Shown: positions 1 to 6,243, counted from the first letter of the stretch. The stretch: 9,530 bases of DNA from Dyella_B sp035508675 (GCF_035508675.1 NZ_DATJMN010000035.1:1-9530), one strand, 5' to 3'. Program-made: numbers and translations. Notes: generated by a model not told the origin, from the sequence alone.

Positions 1-305
1 ATGTGAAACGCGCATTCGAGATGGGACAGCAGGATGCAATGAACTCTATGCAGTCTGGTTTACTCACTCGATTGATTTAAGCGTTGCTGTAAGACACGAG
101 CCGTGATGTCTCTAAGTCGCGCCTGCTTCGCCGTGTCTCGAAGGGAAGAATAGGAGGATGGTTGCACTGTATTGCATTTGCTCAAACAAGTCGCTCGACG
201 ACACCGTGCTCGCACAGAAGACGGATAGCATCGGAGAATTGGTCAGCATCAGCAGCCTGATCAGTCTTCACCGGATTTAATGTTCAGGCTCATCGGAATC
301 CGCGC

Positions 306-330
306 CACGCATTGCAAAAGCCAATGCGTG
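306..330 (+). promoter_or_regulatory. Perfect 9-bp inverted repeat upstream of the VIT transporter
   Basis: CACGCATTG and CAATGCGTG are perfect inverted copies separated by seven bases (CAAAAGC). The following bases are only partly T-rich (TGTTTCTC), so this is not a textbook terminator. It lies 70 bases before the transporter ATG, where an operator or an RNA leader hairpin would sit. The role is inferred from position only. Confidence 0.45.
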
Positions 331-339
331 TGTTTCTCA

Positions 340-352
340 TTGCCCCGGGCAA
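340..352 (+). promoter_or_regulatory. Second short inverted repeat in the VIT leader
   Basis: TTGCC and GGCAA flank a three-base centre (CCG), 47 bases before the transporter start. It follows the 306-330 hairpin by only nine bases, so the two could form stacked hairpins in a leader RNA or a double operator site. There is no direct evidence of function. Confidence 0.3.
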
Positions 353-399
353 CGCCGATTACCGGTTAAAGTGTGCGTCGAACCCAGGGAGTTCATTGC

Positions 400-1107
400 A
401 TGTCCCATACCCACCGCCATACGCACAAAGAGCGGCATTTCACCTTTTCCGAAACCGTGCGCGATGTCGTGCTGGGCATGGCCGATGGCCTTACAGTCCC
501 CTTTGCGCTCGCGGCAGGCCTTTCCGCAGCCCATGTCGCCAGTCGCGTGGTAGTGGTGGCCGGTGTGGCCGAAATCGCGGCGGGTGCCATCGCCATGGGT
601 TTGGGCGGCTATCTCGCCGCGCGCGGCGAAATCGATCACTACCATTCCGAGCGCAGTAGAGAGTTTCGCGAGATCCGCGATCTGCAGCGCGAAGAAGAGC
701 GCGAGATTGTGGACATCTTCAAGAACTACGGCTTGGATCGCGCGGCTTGCGAACCCATCCTTGCGCATTTCCGCAAGGATCATGAAGCCTGGGTGGATTT
801 CATGATGCGCTTCGAATTGGGATTGGATGCACCGCAGCCGGGTCGCGCATTGCGCAGCGCACTCACCATTGGCGGCGCTTACATCGTCGGCGGCTTGGTT
901 CCGCTGGCGCCGTACATGCTGATCGATCAATTGAAGCCGGCGTTGATGGTATCGATCGTTTGCACGGGCATCGCCCTGGCGCTGTTCGGCACGGCAAAGA
1001 GCCGTTTCACCGGTGTGAGCCCGCTGCGAAGTGCGGTGCAAACGGTGTTGATCGGCGGCCTGGCATCGGCCGCCGCGTTTTTATTGGCGCATTGGATCGG
1101 CGGTTAG
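400..1107 (+). CDS. VIT1/CCC1-family iron/manganese transporter
   Basis: This 235-residue membrane protein belongs to the VIT family, which moves Fe2+ or Mn2+ out of the cytoplasm, usually in exchange for protons. The N-terminus is His-rich (residues 2-13). The first membrane helix carries the conserved ADGLTVPFALAAGL segment with Asp29, and the second carries EIAAGAIAMGLGGYLAAR. A charged cytoplasmic segment at about 80-145 follows, then three more hydrophobic helices (about 152-176, 180-198, 210-233). In the charged segment, Glu88, Glu91, Glu99, Glu102, Met135, Met136 and Glu139 reproduce the spacing of the metal-binding Glu/Met cluster known from plant VIT1, so the metal-binding domain looks intact. 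ATG 400 was chosen because AGGGAG at 386-391 lies 8 bases upstream; a GTG at 373 is in frame but has no such site. The gene converges on the next one with 5 bases between their stops. The metal cannot be told from the sequence. Confidence 0.93.
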   Translation: MSHTHRHTHKERHFTFSETVRDVVLGMADGLTVPFALAAGLSAAHVASRVVVVAGVAEIAAGAIAMGLGGYLAARGEIDHYHSERSREFREIRDLQREEEREIVDIFKNYGLDRAACEPILAHFRKDHEAWVDFMMRFELGLDAPQPGRALRSALTIGGAYIVGGLVPLAPYMLIDQLKPALMVSIVCTGIALALFGTAKSRFTGVSPLRSAVQTVLIGGLASAAAFLLAHWIGG

Positions 1108-1112
1108 TGCGC

Positions 1113-1919
1113 TCAATCCTGCGCCCGATAACGATGCGACTGACGAGCCGATAATTTCAGGGCGAGCCGATCGGGTATCAGCTTGAACACGCTCTTGATG
1201 GTTCGATTTACGCGTCCGGTTACGCGCACCGCATCGCCGCGTTCCACCGCATCGATGCCTTCTTGCACCACATCCTCGGCGCTCTGCCACATGAAATCCG
1301 GCATCTTGCTTACTAGCGGGCGCGTGCCGGTTACGTCGTGAAATTCCGAGCGCGTAAAGCCGGGGCAGAGCGCACATACGTTTACGCCCAGGTTTTGGTT
1401 TTCCAATGCGAGCGATTGCGAAAACTTGATCATGTACGCCTTGCTGGCTGCGTACAGTGTGTGTCCCGCGCTGCCCGGCACATGGCCCGCTAACGACGCG
1501 ACATTCACTATGCGCCCGTAGCGACGCTCGCGCATGCCCGCAATCAAACGCCATGCCAGTTCCGTGGGGGCCGTCACCAATACGCGAAGAAAGTCCGCGT
1601 GTACTTGCCAATCGTTGGCATCGAACCGCCCAGGCACGCCGTAGCCTGCGTTGTTGATCAGCCAATCCACTTGCAGACCCCGCGCATCGAGGGTCGAACA
1701 AAGTTGCTCGACCGCGTGTACCTCGGCCAGATCGTTGGTGAGCACGGTGGCCTTGATGTTGTGTTGGTTGCGCAGTTCGGCCGCTAGTGCTTCCAGGCGC
1801 TCCGTGCGCCGCGCCGTAAGCACTACATCGTGGCCGCGAGCGGCGAGGGCGCGGGCGAAAGCCGCACCGATTCCGGCGGACGCGCCGGTAATCAGGCTAA
1901 GCGGGCGAGCTTGCGACAT
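1113..1919 (-). CDS. Short-chain dehydrogenase/reductase (SDR)
   Basis: This is a 268-residue classical SDR, an NAD(P)-dependent oxidoreductase with a Rossmann fold and probably cytosolic. Visible motifs are the cofactor loop TGASAGIG (residues 11-18), an Arg pair after the second strand (Arg37, Arg38) that suggests NADP(H), NNAG (89-92), the catalytic Ser142, the YAASK motif with Tyr156 and Lys160, and Pro186-Gly187. The length fits the classical group. ATG at 1919 is preferred over an in-frame ATG at 1967 because AGGAAAGA (1924-1931 on the minus strand) lies just upstream and the protein then begins close to the first beta strand, as is usual. The gene is divergent from tpiA and tail to tail with the VIT gene. 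The substrate cannot be predicted; the family includes many acyl and sugar ketoreductases. Confidence 0.93.
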   Translation of the reverse strand: MSQARPLSLITGASAGIGAAFARALAARGHDVVLTARRTERLEALAAELRNQHNIKATVLTNDLAEVHAVEQLCSTLDARGLQVDWLINNAGYGVPGRFDANDWQVHADFLRVLVTAPTELAWRLIAGMRERRYGRIVNVASLAGHVPGSAGHTLYAASKAYMIKFSQSLALENQNLGVNVCALCPGFTRSEFHDVTGTRPLVSKMPDFMWQSAEDVVQEGIDAVERGDAVRVTGRVNRTIKSVFKLIPDRLALKLSARQSHRYRAQD

Positions 1920-2029
1920 AAGTTCTTTCCTACTGGATCGATATAAATTCAAATGCCCACCGTACATGCGTTGCCGTACGTTGGGACGATAGTTAAGCTT
2001 GCCAGCTTTCGTTGCAGCGGATGCAAGCC
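1920..2029. promoter_or_regulatory. Divergent promoter region between the SDR gene and tpiA
   Basis: This 110-base gap separates two genes that point away from each other, so it must hold both promoters unless tpiA is read from elsewhere. The part near the SDR gene is AT-rich (ATATAAATTCAAAT at 1941-1954), which could supply a minus-strand -10 element. On the plus side TTGCCG at 1971-1976 and TTAAGC at 1993-1998 are weak -35/-10 candidates. No strong consensus promoter was found. Confidence 0.35.
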
Positions 2030-2782
2030 ATGCGCAAAAAGATCGTTGCGGGAAATTGGAAAATGCACGGCAGTCGATCGATGGCCGACGGGCTGGTCGA
2101 GGACATCGTCAGAGCCAATCCCGCCGACGCCATCGACGTGCTCATCCTTCCGCCTTTTCCTTACCTTCCTCAGCTGGTTGCCAAATTTGGCGATTCAGGC
2201 CTGGGGTTCGGGTCGCAGGACGTGAGCCAGCATGCGGGGCCGGGTGCTTACACCGGCGAAGTATCCGCCGCCATGGTGGCGGACATCGGCGCGCATTGGA
2301 CCTTGGTAGGTCATTCTGAGCGGCGGCACCACCATACCGAGAGCAACGAGATGGTGGCCCGCAAGTTTGCCGCGGCACGCGCAGCCGGGCTGACCCCTAT
2401 TTTGTGCCTGGGCGAGACCCTGCATCAGCGCGAGGCGGGGCAGACCATGGAGGTCATCCATCACCAGTTGCAGGCCGTGCTGATGCTCAACGGTATCGCC
2501 AGCTTCGATACGGCCGTGGTCGCTTACGAGCCCGTATGGGCCATCGGAACGGGCAAAAACGCCACCCCGGAACAGGCGCAAGAGGTGCACGCGTTCATCC
2601 GTAGCCAACTTGCGGAGCAGGATGCTATGATTGCCCGTCTGACCCGGCTGCTTTACGGCGGCAGCGTCAAGGCGGCCAATGCAGCTGATCTGTTTGGTCA
2701 GCCGGACGTGGATGGCGGGTTGATCGGGGGTGCCGCGCTCGTGGCGTCCGAATTCCTCGCCATCTGCCAAGCCGCCCATTAA
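2030..2782 (+). CDS. tpiA: Triosephosphate isomerase
   Basis: This 250-residue enzyme interconverts dihydroxyacetone phosphate and glyceraldehyde 3-phosphate in glycolysis and gluconeogenesis, in the cytosol. All catalytic residues are present: Asn9 and Lys11 in the NWKMHG motif, His95 in the GHSERR motif, and Glu167 in AYEPVWAIGTG, whose last residues form the flexible loop over the active site. The phosphate-binding YGGSV follows at 209-213. The length matches the usual 250 or so residues of a TIM barrel. ATG 2030 gives the family-typical beginning MRKKIVAGNWKM. In-frame starts at 2012 and 2021 would add residues the family lacks, and the upstream site is weak (AGCGGA at 2016-2021). secG follows after 27 bases, the usual arrangement in this bacterial group, and the two are probably cotranscribed. 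Confidence 0.98.
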   Translation: MRKKIVAGNWKMHGSRSMADGLVEDIVRANPADAIDVLILPPFPYLPQLVAKFGDSGLGFGSQDVSQHAGPGAYTGEVSAAMVADIGAHWTLVGHSERRHHHTESNEMVARKFAAARAAGLTPILCLGETLHQREAGQTMEVIHHQLQAVLMLNGIASFDTAVVAYEPVWAIGTGKNATPEQAQEVHAFIRSQLAEQDAMIARLTRLLYGGSVKAANAADLFGQPDVDGGLIGGAALVASEFLAICQAAH

Positions 2783-2809
2783 GCGATACCGAACCTTACG
2801 CGAGACACC

Positions 2810-3283
2810 ATGTTCGTCATCTTCAGCGTGTTCTACATCTTGATCGCTGCCGCGATGATCGTGCTGATCCTCATGCAGCGCGGCGCGGGCGCCGATGCAG
2901 GCTCCGGCTTTGGTGCCGGCGCATCGGCCACCGTGTTCGGCGCTCGTGGTTCGGCCAACTTCCTGTCGCGCTCCACCGCCGTGCTCGCCGCGCTGTTTTT
3001 CGCGCTCAGCATCGGCATGGGCATCTACCTGAAGGCCAATGGCGGCGTCATCCATCAGCAACAGGCCAACACCGATCTCGGCGTGATGTCGGGTCTTGGC
3101 AACAAGCCTGCAACCAAGCAAAATGCGCAGCCCGCAGCGCCAGTGCAGCCGCAAGCGGCGGTACCGGCTCCTGCAGCTCCGGCAGGCAACGGCGAGGTAC
3201 CTGCCGCCCAGCCGGCTCCAGCAAAGGCGGGCGAGGTTCCGGCCGCTACGGCCCCCGCCGCAGCATCCACGAGCAAGCACTAA
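2810..3283 (+). CDS. secG: Protein-export membrane protein SecG
   Basis: SecG is the small accessory subunit of the SecYEG translocon in the inner membrane. Its typical plan is visible: a first membrane helix at about 3-22, the conserved LMQRGAGADAGSGFG loop (21-35) and TVFGARGSANFLSR (41-54), then a second helix at about 55-73. The protein is 157 residues long, against roughly 110 in Escherichia coli. The surplus is a low-complexity Ala/Pro/Gln tail from about residue 83, with GEVPAA occurring twice (128-133 and 141-146). Such tails are common in SecG of GC-rich proteobacteria and are probably flexible. The gene lies 27 bases after tpiA and 15 bases before tRNA-Leu, so all three may share a transcript. 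The ribosome binding site is weak. Confidence 0.96.
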   Translation: MFVIFSVFYILIAAAMIVLILMQRGAGADAGSGFGAGASATVFGARGSANFLSRSTAVLAALFFALSIGMGIYLKANGGVIHQQQANTDLGVMSGLGNKPATKQNAQPAAPVQPQAAVPAPAAPAGNGEVPAAQPAPAKAGEVPAATAPAAASTSKH

Positions 3284-3298
3284 AATCGAAAAACACTA

Positions 3299-3383
3299 GC
3301 CCAGGTGGCGGAATTGGTAGACGCACTACCTTGAGGTGGTAGCGACGCAAGTCGTGGGGGTTCGAGTCCCCCCTTGGGCACCA
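3299..3383 (+). tRNA. tRNA-Leu (anticodon GAG), CCA encoded
   Basis: All arms can be folded by hand. The acceptor stem pairs GCCCAGG (3299-3305) with CTTGGGC (3373-3379), with one G-U pair. The anticodon stem pairs CTACC with GGTAG around the loop TTGAGGT, with anticodon GAG at 3333-3335. A long variable arm (about 3343-3355), typical of leucine tRNAs, carries a GAC/GTC stem. The T arm pairs GGGGG with CCCCC around TTCGAGT. The discriminator is A3380 and CCA (3381-3383) is encoded. The 3' half is the likely attachment site of the integrase that follows. The tRNA itself looks intact, as expected when the element carries a copy of the 3' end. Confidence 0.97.
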
Positions 3384-3426
3384 TTAAGAAGTCCGATACG
3401 GTCCAGTAAAGACCAAAAAGGATATA

Positions 3427-3453
3427 AAAACCCGCCACTTAGGCGGGTTTTTT
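3427..3453 (+). terminator. Rho-independent terminator after tRNA-Leu
   Basis: AAAACCCGCC (3427-3436) and GGCGGGTTTT (3442-3451) pair perfectly around the loop ACTTA, with a run of six Ts at 3448-3453. It would end the tpiA-secG-tRNA transcript. The leading As mean it could also work in the other direction. Confidence 0.88.
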
Positions 3454-3478
3454 ATTGTTGGAAGATCCAGCGTAGTCC

Positions 3479-3567
3479 GGGGGCATCCATTGCGATCTGG
3501 CCCTTCTAGGGGGCATGATTGGGGGCATGGGGCATTTTAGCTACGCCCTCAACTGGAATATGCCCCC
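3479..3567 (+). repeat. Cluster of GGGGGCAT repeats before the integrase start
   Basis: GGGGGCAT occurs at 3479-3486, 3509-3516 and 3521-3528, with a shorter GGGGCAT at 3529-3535. An inverted copy, ATGCCCCC, lies at 3560-3567 and touches the integrase ATG. Repeated short sites between a tRNA attachment site and an integrase gene are what arm-type integrase binding sites look like. The copy at the start codon could also let the integrase repress its own gene. The role is inferred from position and repetition. Confidence 0.6.
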
Positions 3568-5019
3568 ATGCCTCAGCTAACCGTTCTGGACGTTAAGCAA
3601 GCCAAGGCTGCTGCCAAGCCTTACCGCTTGTACGACGAAAAAGGAATGTACTTAGAAGTCTCTCCGGCAGGCGGAAAGCTGTGGCGACTCAAATACCGAG
3701 TGGATGGTCGGGAAAAGAGGTTGGCGCTAGGCAGCTTTCCCGACACAAGTTTGGCGGAGGCGCGTGCGCGACGGGATGAAGCTCGCAAGCAAATACAGGC
3801 CGGAGTTGATCCCGGTGCGCAGAGACAGGAAGCCAAACGCCAACAGATTGAAGCTGCGCGCGCTGCGACCACATTTGAGGCAGTCACTCGCGAGTGGATG
3901 GCTCACGAACATGCAAAGATTGCGGAAGTTACTGCGGCTAAGAATCGTTGGCTCTTTGAGGCTTTCTTATTTCCCGAGATTGGGCATATGCCGCTCGTGG
4001 CAATTACGCCGCGCATATTGCTAGATGCGCTACGTAAGATTGAGGCGACGGGGAAACAAGAAACCGCACGACGAGCGAAGATCAAGGCGGGACAAGTATT
4101 CCGCTGGGCGATTCTGGAAGGGAAAGCTGAGGCCGACCCTACTGCCGCGTTGCGTGGCACGATCAAGCGCGTAAAGCACAAGCATCATGCTGCGATCACT
4201 GACCCGATGAAGATCGGGCAACTGCTGCGTGATATCGACAGTTTTACTGGTCAGCCCGTTACCCATGCAGCGCTCAAGCTGGCGCCGCTTGTTTTTGTAC
4301 GTCCTGGTGAACTACGCGGAGCGGAGTGGTCAGAGCTTGATCTGGATGGTGCGGTGTGGCGCATCCCTGGAGCGCGTATGAAGATGAAAGTGGATCATCT
4401 GGTGCCGCTGTCTAGCCAGGCTGTAACCATTCTGAGTGATTTGCAATTGCTGACAGGCCGGGGGCGTTATGTGTTTCCTAGTCTGCGTGGAGCAAGCCGG
4501 CACATGAGCGAGAACGCGGTGAATATTGCGTTGCGTGGCCTTGGCTATGATGGCGACACAATGACCGGTCATGGCTTTCGTGCTATGGCATCTAGCCGTT
4601 TGAACGAAATGGGTTGGGACGAACGGGCCATCGAGTGTCAGCTTGCTCATGCAGAGCCGAACGAGGTGAAGGGCGCCTATAACTACGCCGCTAAGTATCT
4701 GGATATCCGCAAGAAGATGATGCAAGCGTGGGCCGACTATCTCCATACACTTAAAGCAGGAGCCAGCAAACTTTACTCCATGAAGCGTGAGCAGCAGGCG
4801 GATGTCATAACGCCTTCAAAAGGACACTATATAAAAGAAGACAACGGCAAGCCGGGCTTTGCTCATAACGAACCTTCGCGTGTGGTATCTATTCTTGACG
4901 GGGCTCTACCCATAGATCAACAGAATGTAACTAACAGTACGGTCACTCAGGCTGAGCCTGTTCGCGTGGTGAGTTTGGAAAGAATGCTCCCACGCAACAA
5001 GCCTTGGTTGCGGAAATAG
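3568..5019 (+). CDS. P4-type tyrosine integrase (DUF4102 N-terminus) with C-terminal extension
   Basis: This is a 483-residue site-specific recombinase that presumably integrates and excises the element at tRNA-Leu. The N-terminal DUF4102-like arm-binding domain covers about 1-95, a core-binding SAM-like domain about 100-200, and the catalytic domain about 210-395. The catalytic set is complete: Arg245 in FVRPGELR, Lys272 or Lys274 in the beta hairpin, His335 and Arg338 in GHGFR, His361 in LAHAEPNEV, and the nucleophile Tyr377 in AAKYLDIRKKMM. Family members usually end soon after the segment QAWADYL (386-392). This one runs about 90 residues further, and that tail holds two related motifs, EPSRVVSILDGALP (435-448) and EPVRVVSLERMLP (463-475). 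ATG 3568 has TGGAA at 3554-3558 as a modest ribosome binding site. The gene reads away from the tRNA. It seems intact, so the element may still be mobile. Confidence 0.95.
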   Translation: MPQLTVLDVKQAKAAAKPYRLYDEKGMYLEVSPAGGKLWRLKYRVDGREKRLALGSFPDTSLAEARARRDEARKQIQAGVDPGAQRQEAKRQQIEAARAATTFEAVTREWMAHEHAKIAEVTAAKNRWLFEAFLFPEIGHMPLVAITPRILLDALRKIEATGKQETARRAKIKAGQVFRWAILEGKAEADPTAALRGTIKRVKHKHHAAITDPMKIGQLLRDIDSFTGQPVTHAALKLAPLVFVRPGELRGAEWSELDLDGAVWRIPGARMKMKVDHLVPLSSQAVTILSDLQLLTGRGRYVFPSLRGASRHMSENAVNIALRGLGYDGDTMTGHGFRAMASSRLNEMGWDERAIECQLAHAEPNEVKGAYNYAAKYLDIRKKMMQAWADYLHTLKAGASKLYSMKREQQADVITPSKGHYIKEDNGKPGFAHNEPSRVVSILDGALPIDQQNVTNSTVTQAEPVRVVSLERMLPRNKPWLRK

Positions 5020-5081
5020 GCGTGGAATCACGGCTTTAGAAAGGCATAGTTAAGCCATTTTTGGATGTTATGTTTCCGATC

Positions 5082-5090
5082 ATGCCCCCC
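5082..5090 (-). repeat. Downstream copy of the GGGGGCAT element
   Basis: ATGCCCCCC lies 62 bases after the integrase stop. It is the inverse of the GGGGGCAT copies upstream of the gene, so the integrase is bracketed by the same motif. This could be the other group of arm-type sites or a site from an earlier insertion. Confidence 0.4.
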
Positions 5091-5141
5091 AAATGTGTCC
5101 CAGATACTGTCTGCTTTGGGTCCTAGTCTCCCGGCCAAACT

Positions 5142-5169
5142 AAAAAACCCTGCGAATGCAGGGCTTTTT
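5142..5169 (+). terminator. Rho-independent terminator downstream of the integrase
   Basis: CCCTGC (5148-5153) and GCAGGG (5158-5163) pair around the tetraloop GAAT, with six As before the stem and CTTTTT after it. It would stop integrase transcription before the Xre/HEPN operon and may work in both directions. Confidence 0.8.
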
Positions 5170-5365
5170 ATGCCTGCGTTTGGGTGTTCGGGCGGCTTGG
5201 TCAGTACAAGTCATGCGCTTGGCACATTATCTTTGGCGGGACACGTCGGGCAGCTCGACCTGCCAATCAGGCGCGGTTGGTGCCACAGCGGTGATCGATT
5301 ACGCGATGCTGCAAAAATGGTGCAGTGGAAAGGGTATGCCGGGCATCGTATAGATGCACACTGGG

Positions 5366-5401
5366 TTGCACTTGCAATTATTTACCATTTTCCAGTATTT
5401 T
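5366..5401 (+). promoter_or_regulatory. Candidate promoter and operator of the Xre/HEPN operon
   Basis: A -35 box TTGCAA (5372-5377) and a -10 box TATTTT (5396-5401) are 18 bases apart and 44 bases before the HTH start. The -35 box is the right half of a palindrome TTGCA-CT-TGCAA (5366-5377). A palindrome over the -35 is where an autorepressing Xre protein would bind. Binding itself is inference. Confidence 0.45.
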
Positions 5402-5444
5402 GCATTTCGTGGCGAGGTCACCGATCTCGGACGGGATGCAATCC

Positions 5445-5669
5445 ATGACAAATGCCAAAACTCTGCGAGTAATGCGCTTGGAAAAGCGCCTCACCCAGGC
5501 CGAAGTGGCGGACAAGATGAAGGTGAGCCAGTCCTACTATTCTCAGATTGAACGAGGAGAGAAGAGGCAGGACGCTCCCGAAGCCATGAAGGTCATCAGC
5601 GGAATGCGTAAGCGTGGAAGCCGAACGGGTGGTGGCGAACAGAAGGCCGGTCGGCGCAGGGAAGACTAA
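5445..5669 (+). CDS. Xre-family HTH DNA-binding protein, candidate antitoxin/repressor
   Basis: This 74-residue protein is almost entirely a Cro/C1-type helix-turn-helix. The motif runs from LTQAEVADKMKV (16-27) through SQSYYSQIERGEKR (28-41), the classic second and third helices. A basic Gly/Arg/Lys tail follows (53-72) with no recognisable second domain. ATG 5445 is chosen because ACGGGA at 5431-5436 lies 8 bases upstream and the protein then begins directly with the HTH. Earlier in-frame starts (for example 5325 or 5436) would add a Cys-rich segment unlike the family. The stop is followed after 2 bases by the HEPN gene, whose ribosome binding site lies inside the end of this gene, so the two are very likely coupled. 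By analogy with Xre-linked toxin-antitoxin pairs it may repress its own promoter and control the neighbour; direct neutralisation by this small protein is a guess. Confidence 0.85.
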   Translation: MTNAKTLRVMRLEKRLTQAEVADKMKVSQSYYSQIERGEKRQDAPEAMKVISGMRKRGSRTGGGEQKAGRRRED

Positions 5670-5671
5670 CC

Positions 5672-6193
5672 ATGAGCGATATGGACAGTGTTAATTTTTA
5701 CACTGCCTTTGCTCTTGGTCTATCAAAGGAGAAGCAGGCGCTAATTTCACAGGTTATAAGTGCGCAAGCTGCGTTGGAGAGCTTTGTCACTGCCAAGCGA
5801 AAAGAGTTGAACTTGGTAAGTTCCCCTATCCAAAAATTTTGTGATCGTGCAAACGAGGTCATCGGTGATCCGCAATGGCAAAGTTGGGTACGGTATTTGA
5901 ATAAGGCCAGAAACAGATGCCTTCATCGAAGTGCAAGCTTCCATGAGCGTGAGGTCATGGAAACCCTTGGCCATTTAAATACATTGATCCGGGAAATCGA
6001 AGAGCGATACCCAAAGCGGATGGCAGTGGCGAGCGCTAAAGGGCCCAAATTTTTGGCGGCTATGGCCGCTTTTTTGTCGGAGCTGGCAGAAAATTTTGGC
6101 ATCGCGCAGACCGAGCCAATTGTGCTTGATGGGTTTCATCCACCTGGCAGGAAGTCGCTTGCTGAGCATATTCAAGAGGTCGTAGGCGAGTAG
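5672..6193 (+). CDS. HEPN-like protein with RNxxxH motif, candidate toxin
   Basis: I do not recognise a named family for this 173-residue protein. It appears mostly alpha-helical and soluble, with no signal or membrane segment. The sequence LNKARNRCLHR contains Arg80-Asn81-x3-His85, the RNxxxH signature of HEPN domains, many of which are metal-independent ribonucleases in toxin-antitoxin and phage-defence systems. A helix suited to carry the motif (68-85) and long helices before (18-48) and after (90-112) fit a HEPN bundle, with a further segment at 120-173 of unknown role. ATG 5672 has AGGGA at 5658-5662 nine bases upstream, inside the preceding HTH gene. Base composition is less GC-rich than in tpiA, which suggests transfer. 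HEPN toxins usually pair with a nucleotidyltransferase (MNT) or other antitoxins, so pairing with a tiny Xre protein is less usual. It could instead be a non-enzymatic HEPN protein that happens to keep the motif. Confidence 0.75.
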   Translation: MSDMDSVNFYTAFALGLSKEKQALISQVISAQAALESFVTAKRKELNLVSSPIQKFCDRANEVIGDPQWQSWVRYLNKARNRCLHRSASFHEREVMETLGHLNTLIREIEERYPKRMAVASAKGPKFLAAMAAFLSELAENFGIAQTEPIVLDGFHPPGRKSLAEHIQEVVGE

Positions 6194-6243
6194 TTAAGGG
6201 CGCAAAGCCATAGACTTTCGTCTTCAATCAGGGAGGGTGGCGC

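Larger units (their letters stand above)
1..399. other. Region without a convincing gene
   Basis: No convincing coding region was found in these 399 bases. A plus-strand frame open from the edge ends at a TAA at 78-80 and could be the last 25 codons of a gene that starts outside the window, but it is too short to judge. A 29-codon minus-strand stretch at 182-271 (GTG start, no clear ribosome binding site) has a protein-like composition, yet stops lie just upstream of it in the same frame. It may be a remnant or chance. The two inverted repeats at 306-330 and 340-352 are listed separately and probably belong to the leader of the next gene. Confidence 0.5.
5020..5444. other. Gene-free stretch between the integrase and the HTH gene
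   Basis: This 425-base stretch holds one ATGCCCCCC element (5082-5090), a terminator (5142-5169) and the promoter of the Xre/HEPN operon (5366-5401). Two overlapping plus-strand frames are open for 65 and 127 codons, but they have Cys/Trp/His-rich, unbalanced compositions and no ribosome binding sites, so I do not call genes. Bases 5119-5137 faintly resemble the 3' end of a tRNA in front of the terminator; this is too weak to annotate as an old attachment site. Confidence 0.5.

Noticed and set aside
182..271. 29-codon minus-strand stretch with protein-like composition
   Set aside because: It is very short, with no ribosome binding site and stop codons just upstream in frame. It may be a remnant but cannot be supported as a gene.
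337..1041. 234-codon minus-strand open frame
   Set aside because: It is antisense to the VIT gene, whose plus-strand product has clear family motifs; the antisense product has none.
2195..3280. Long 361-codon minus-strand open frame
   Set aside because: It lies wholly opposite tpiA and secG, two certain genes, and has the Arg/Gly/His-rich composition of a GC-rich antisense shadow.
5119..5147. Weak resemblance to a tRNA 3' end (GGTCCTAGTCTCCC) before a terminator
   Set aside because: The T arm cannot be paired properly, and there is no acceptor stem or complete CCA. I saw no full tRNA or direct repeat of the tRNA-Leu end.
5065..5448. 127-codon plus-strand open frame between integrase and HTH gene
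   Set aside because: It has no ribosome binding site and a Cys/Trp/His-rich composition. It runs through a terminator and the operon promoter and overlaps another equally poor frame.
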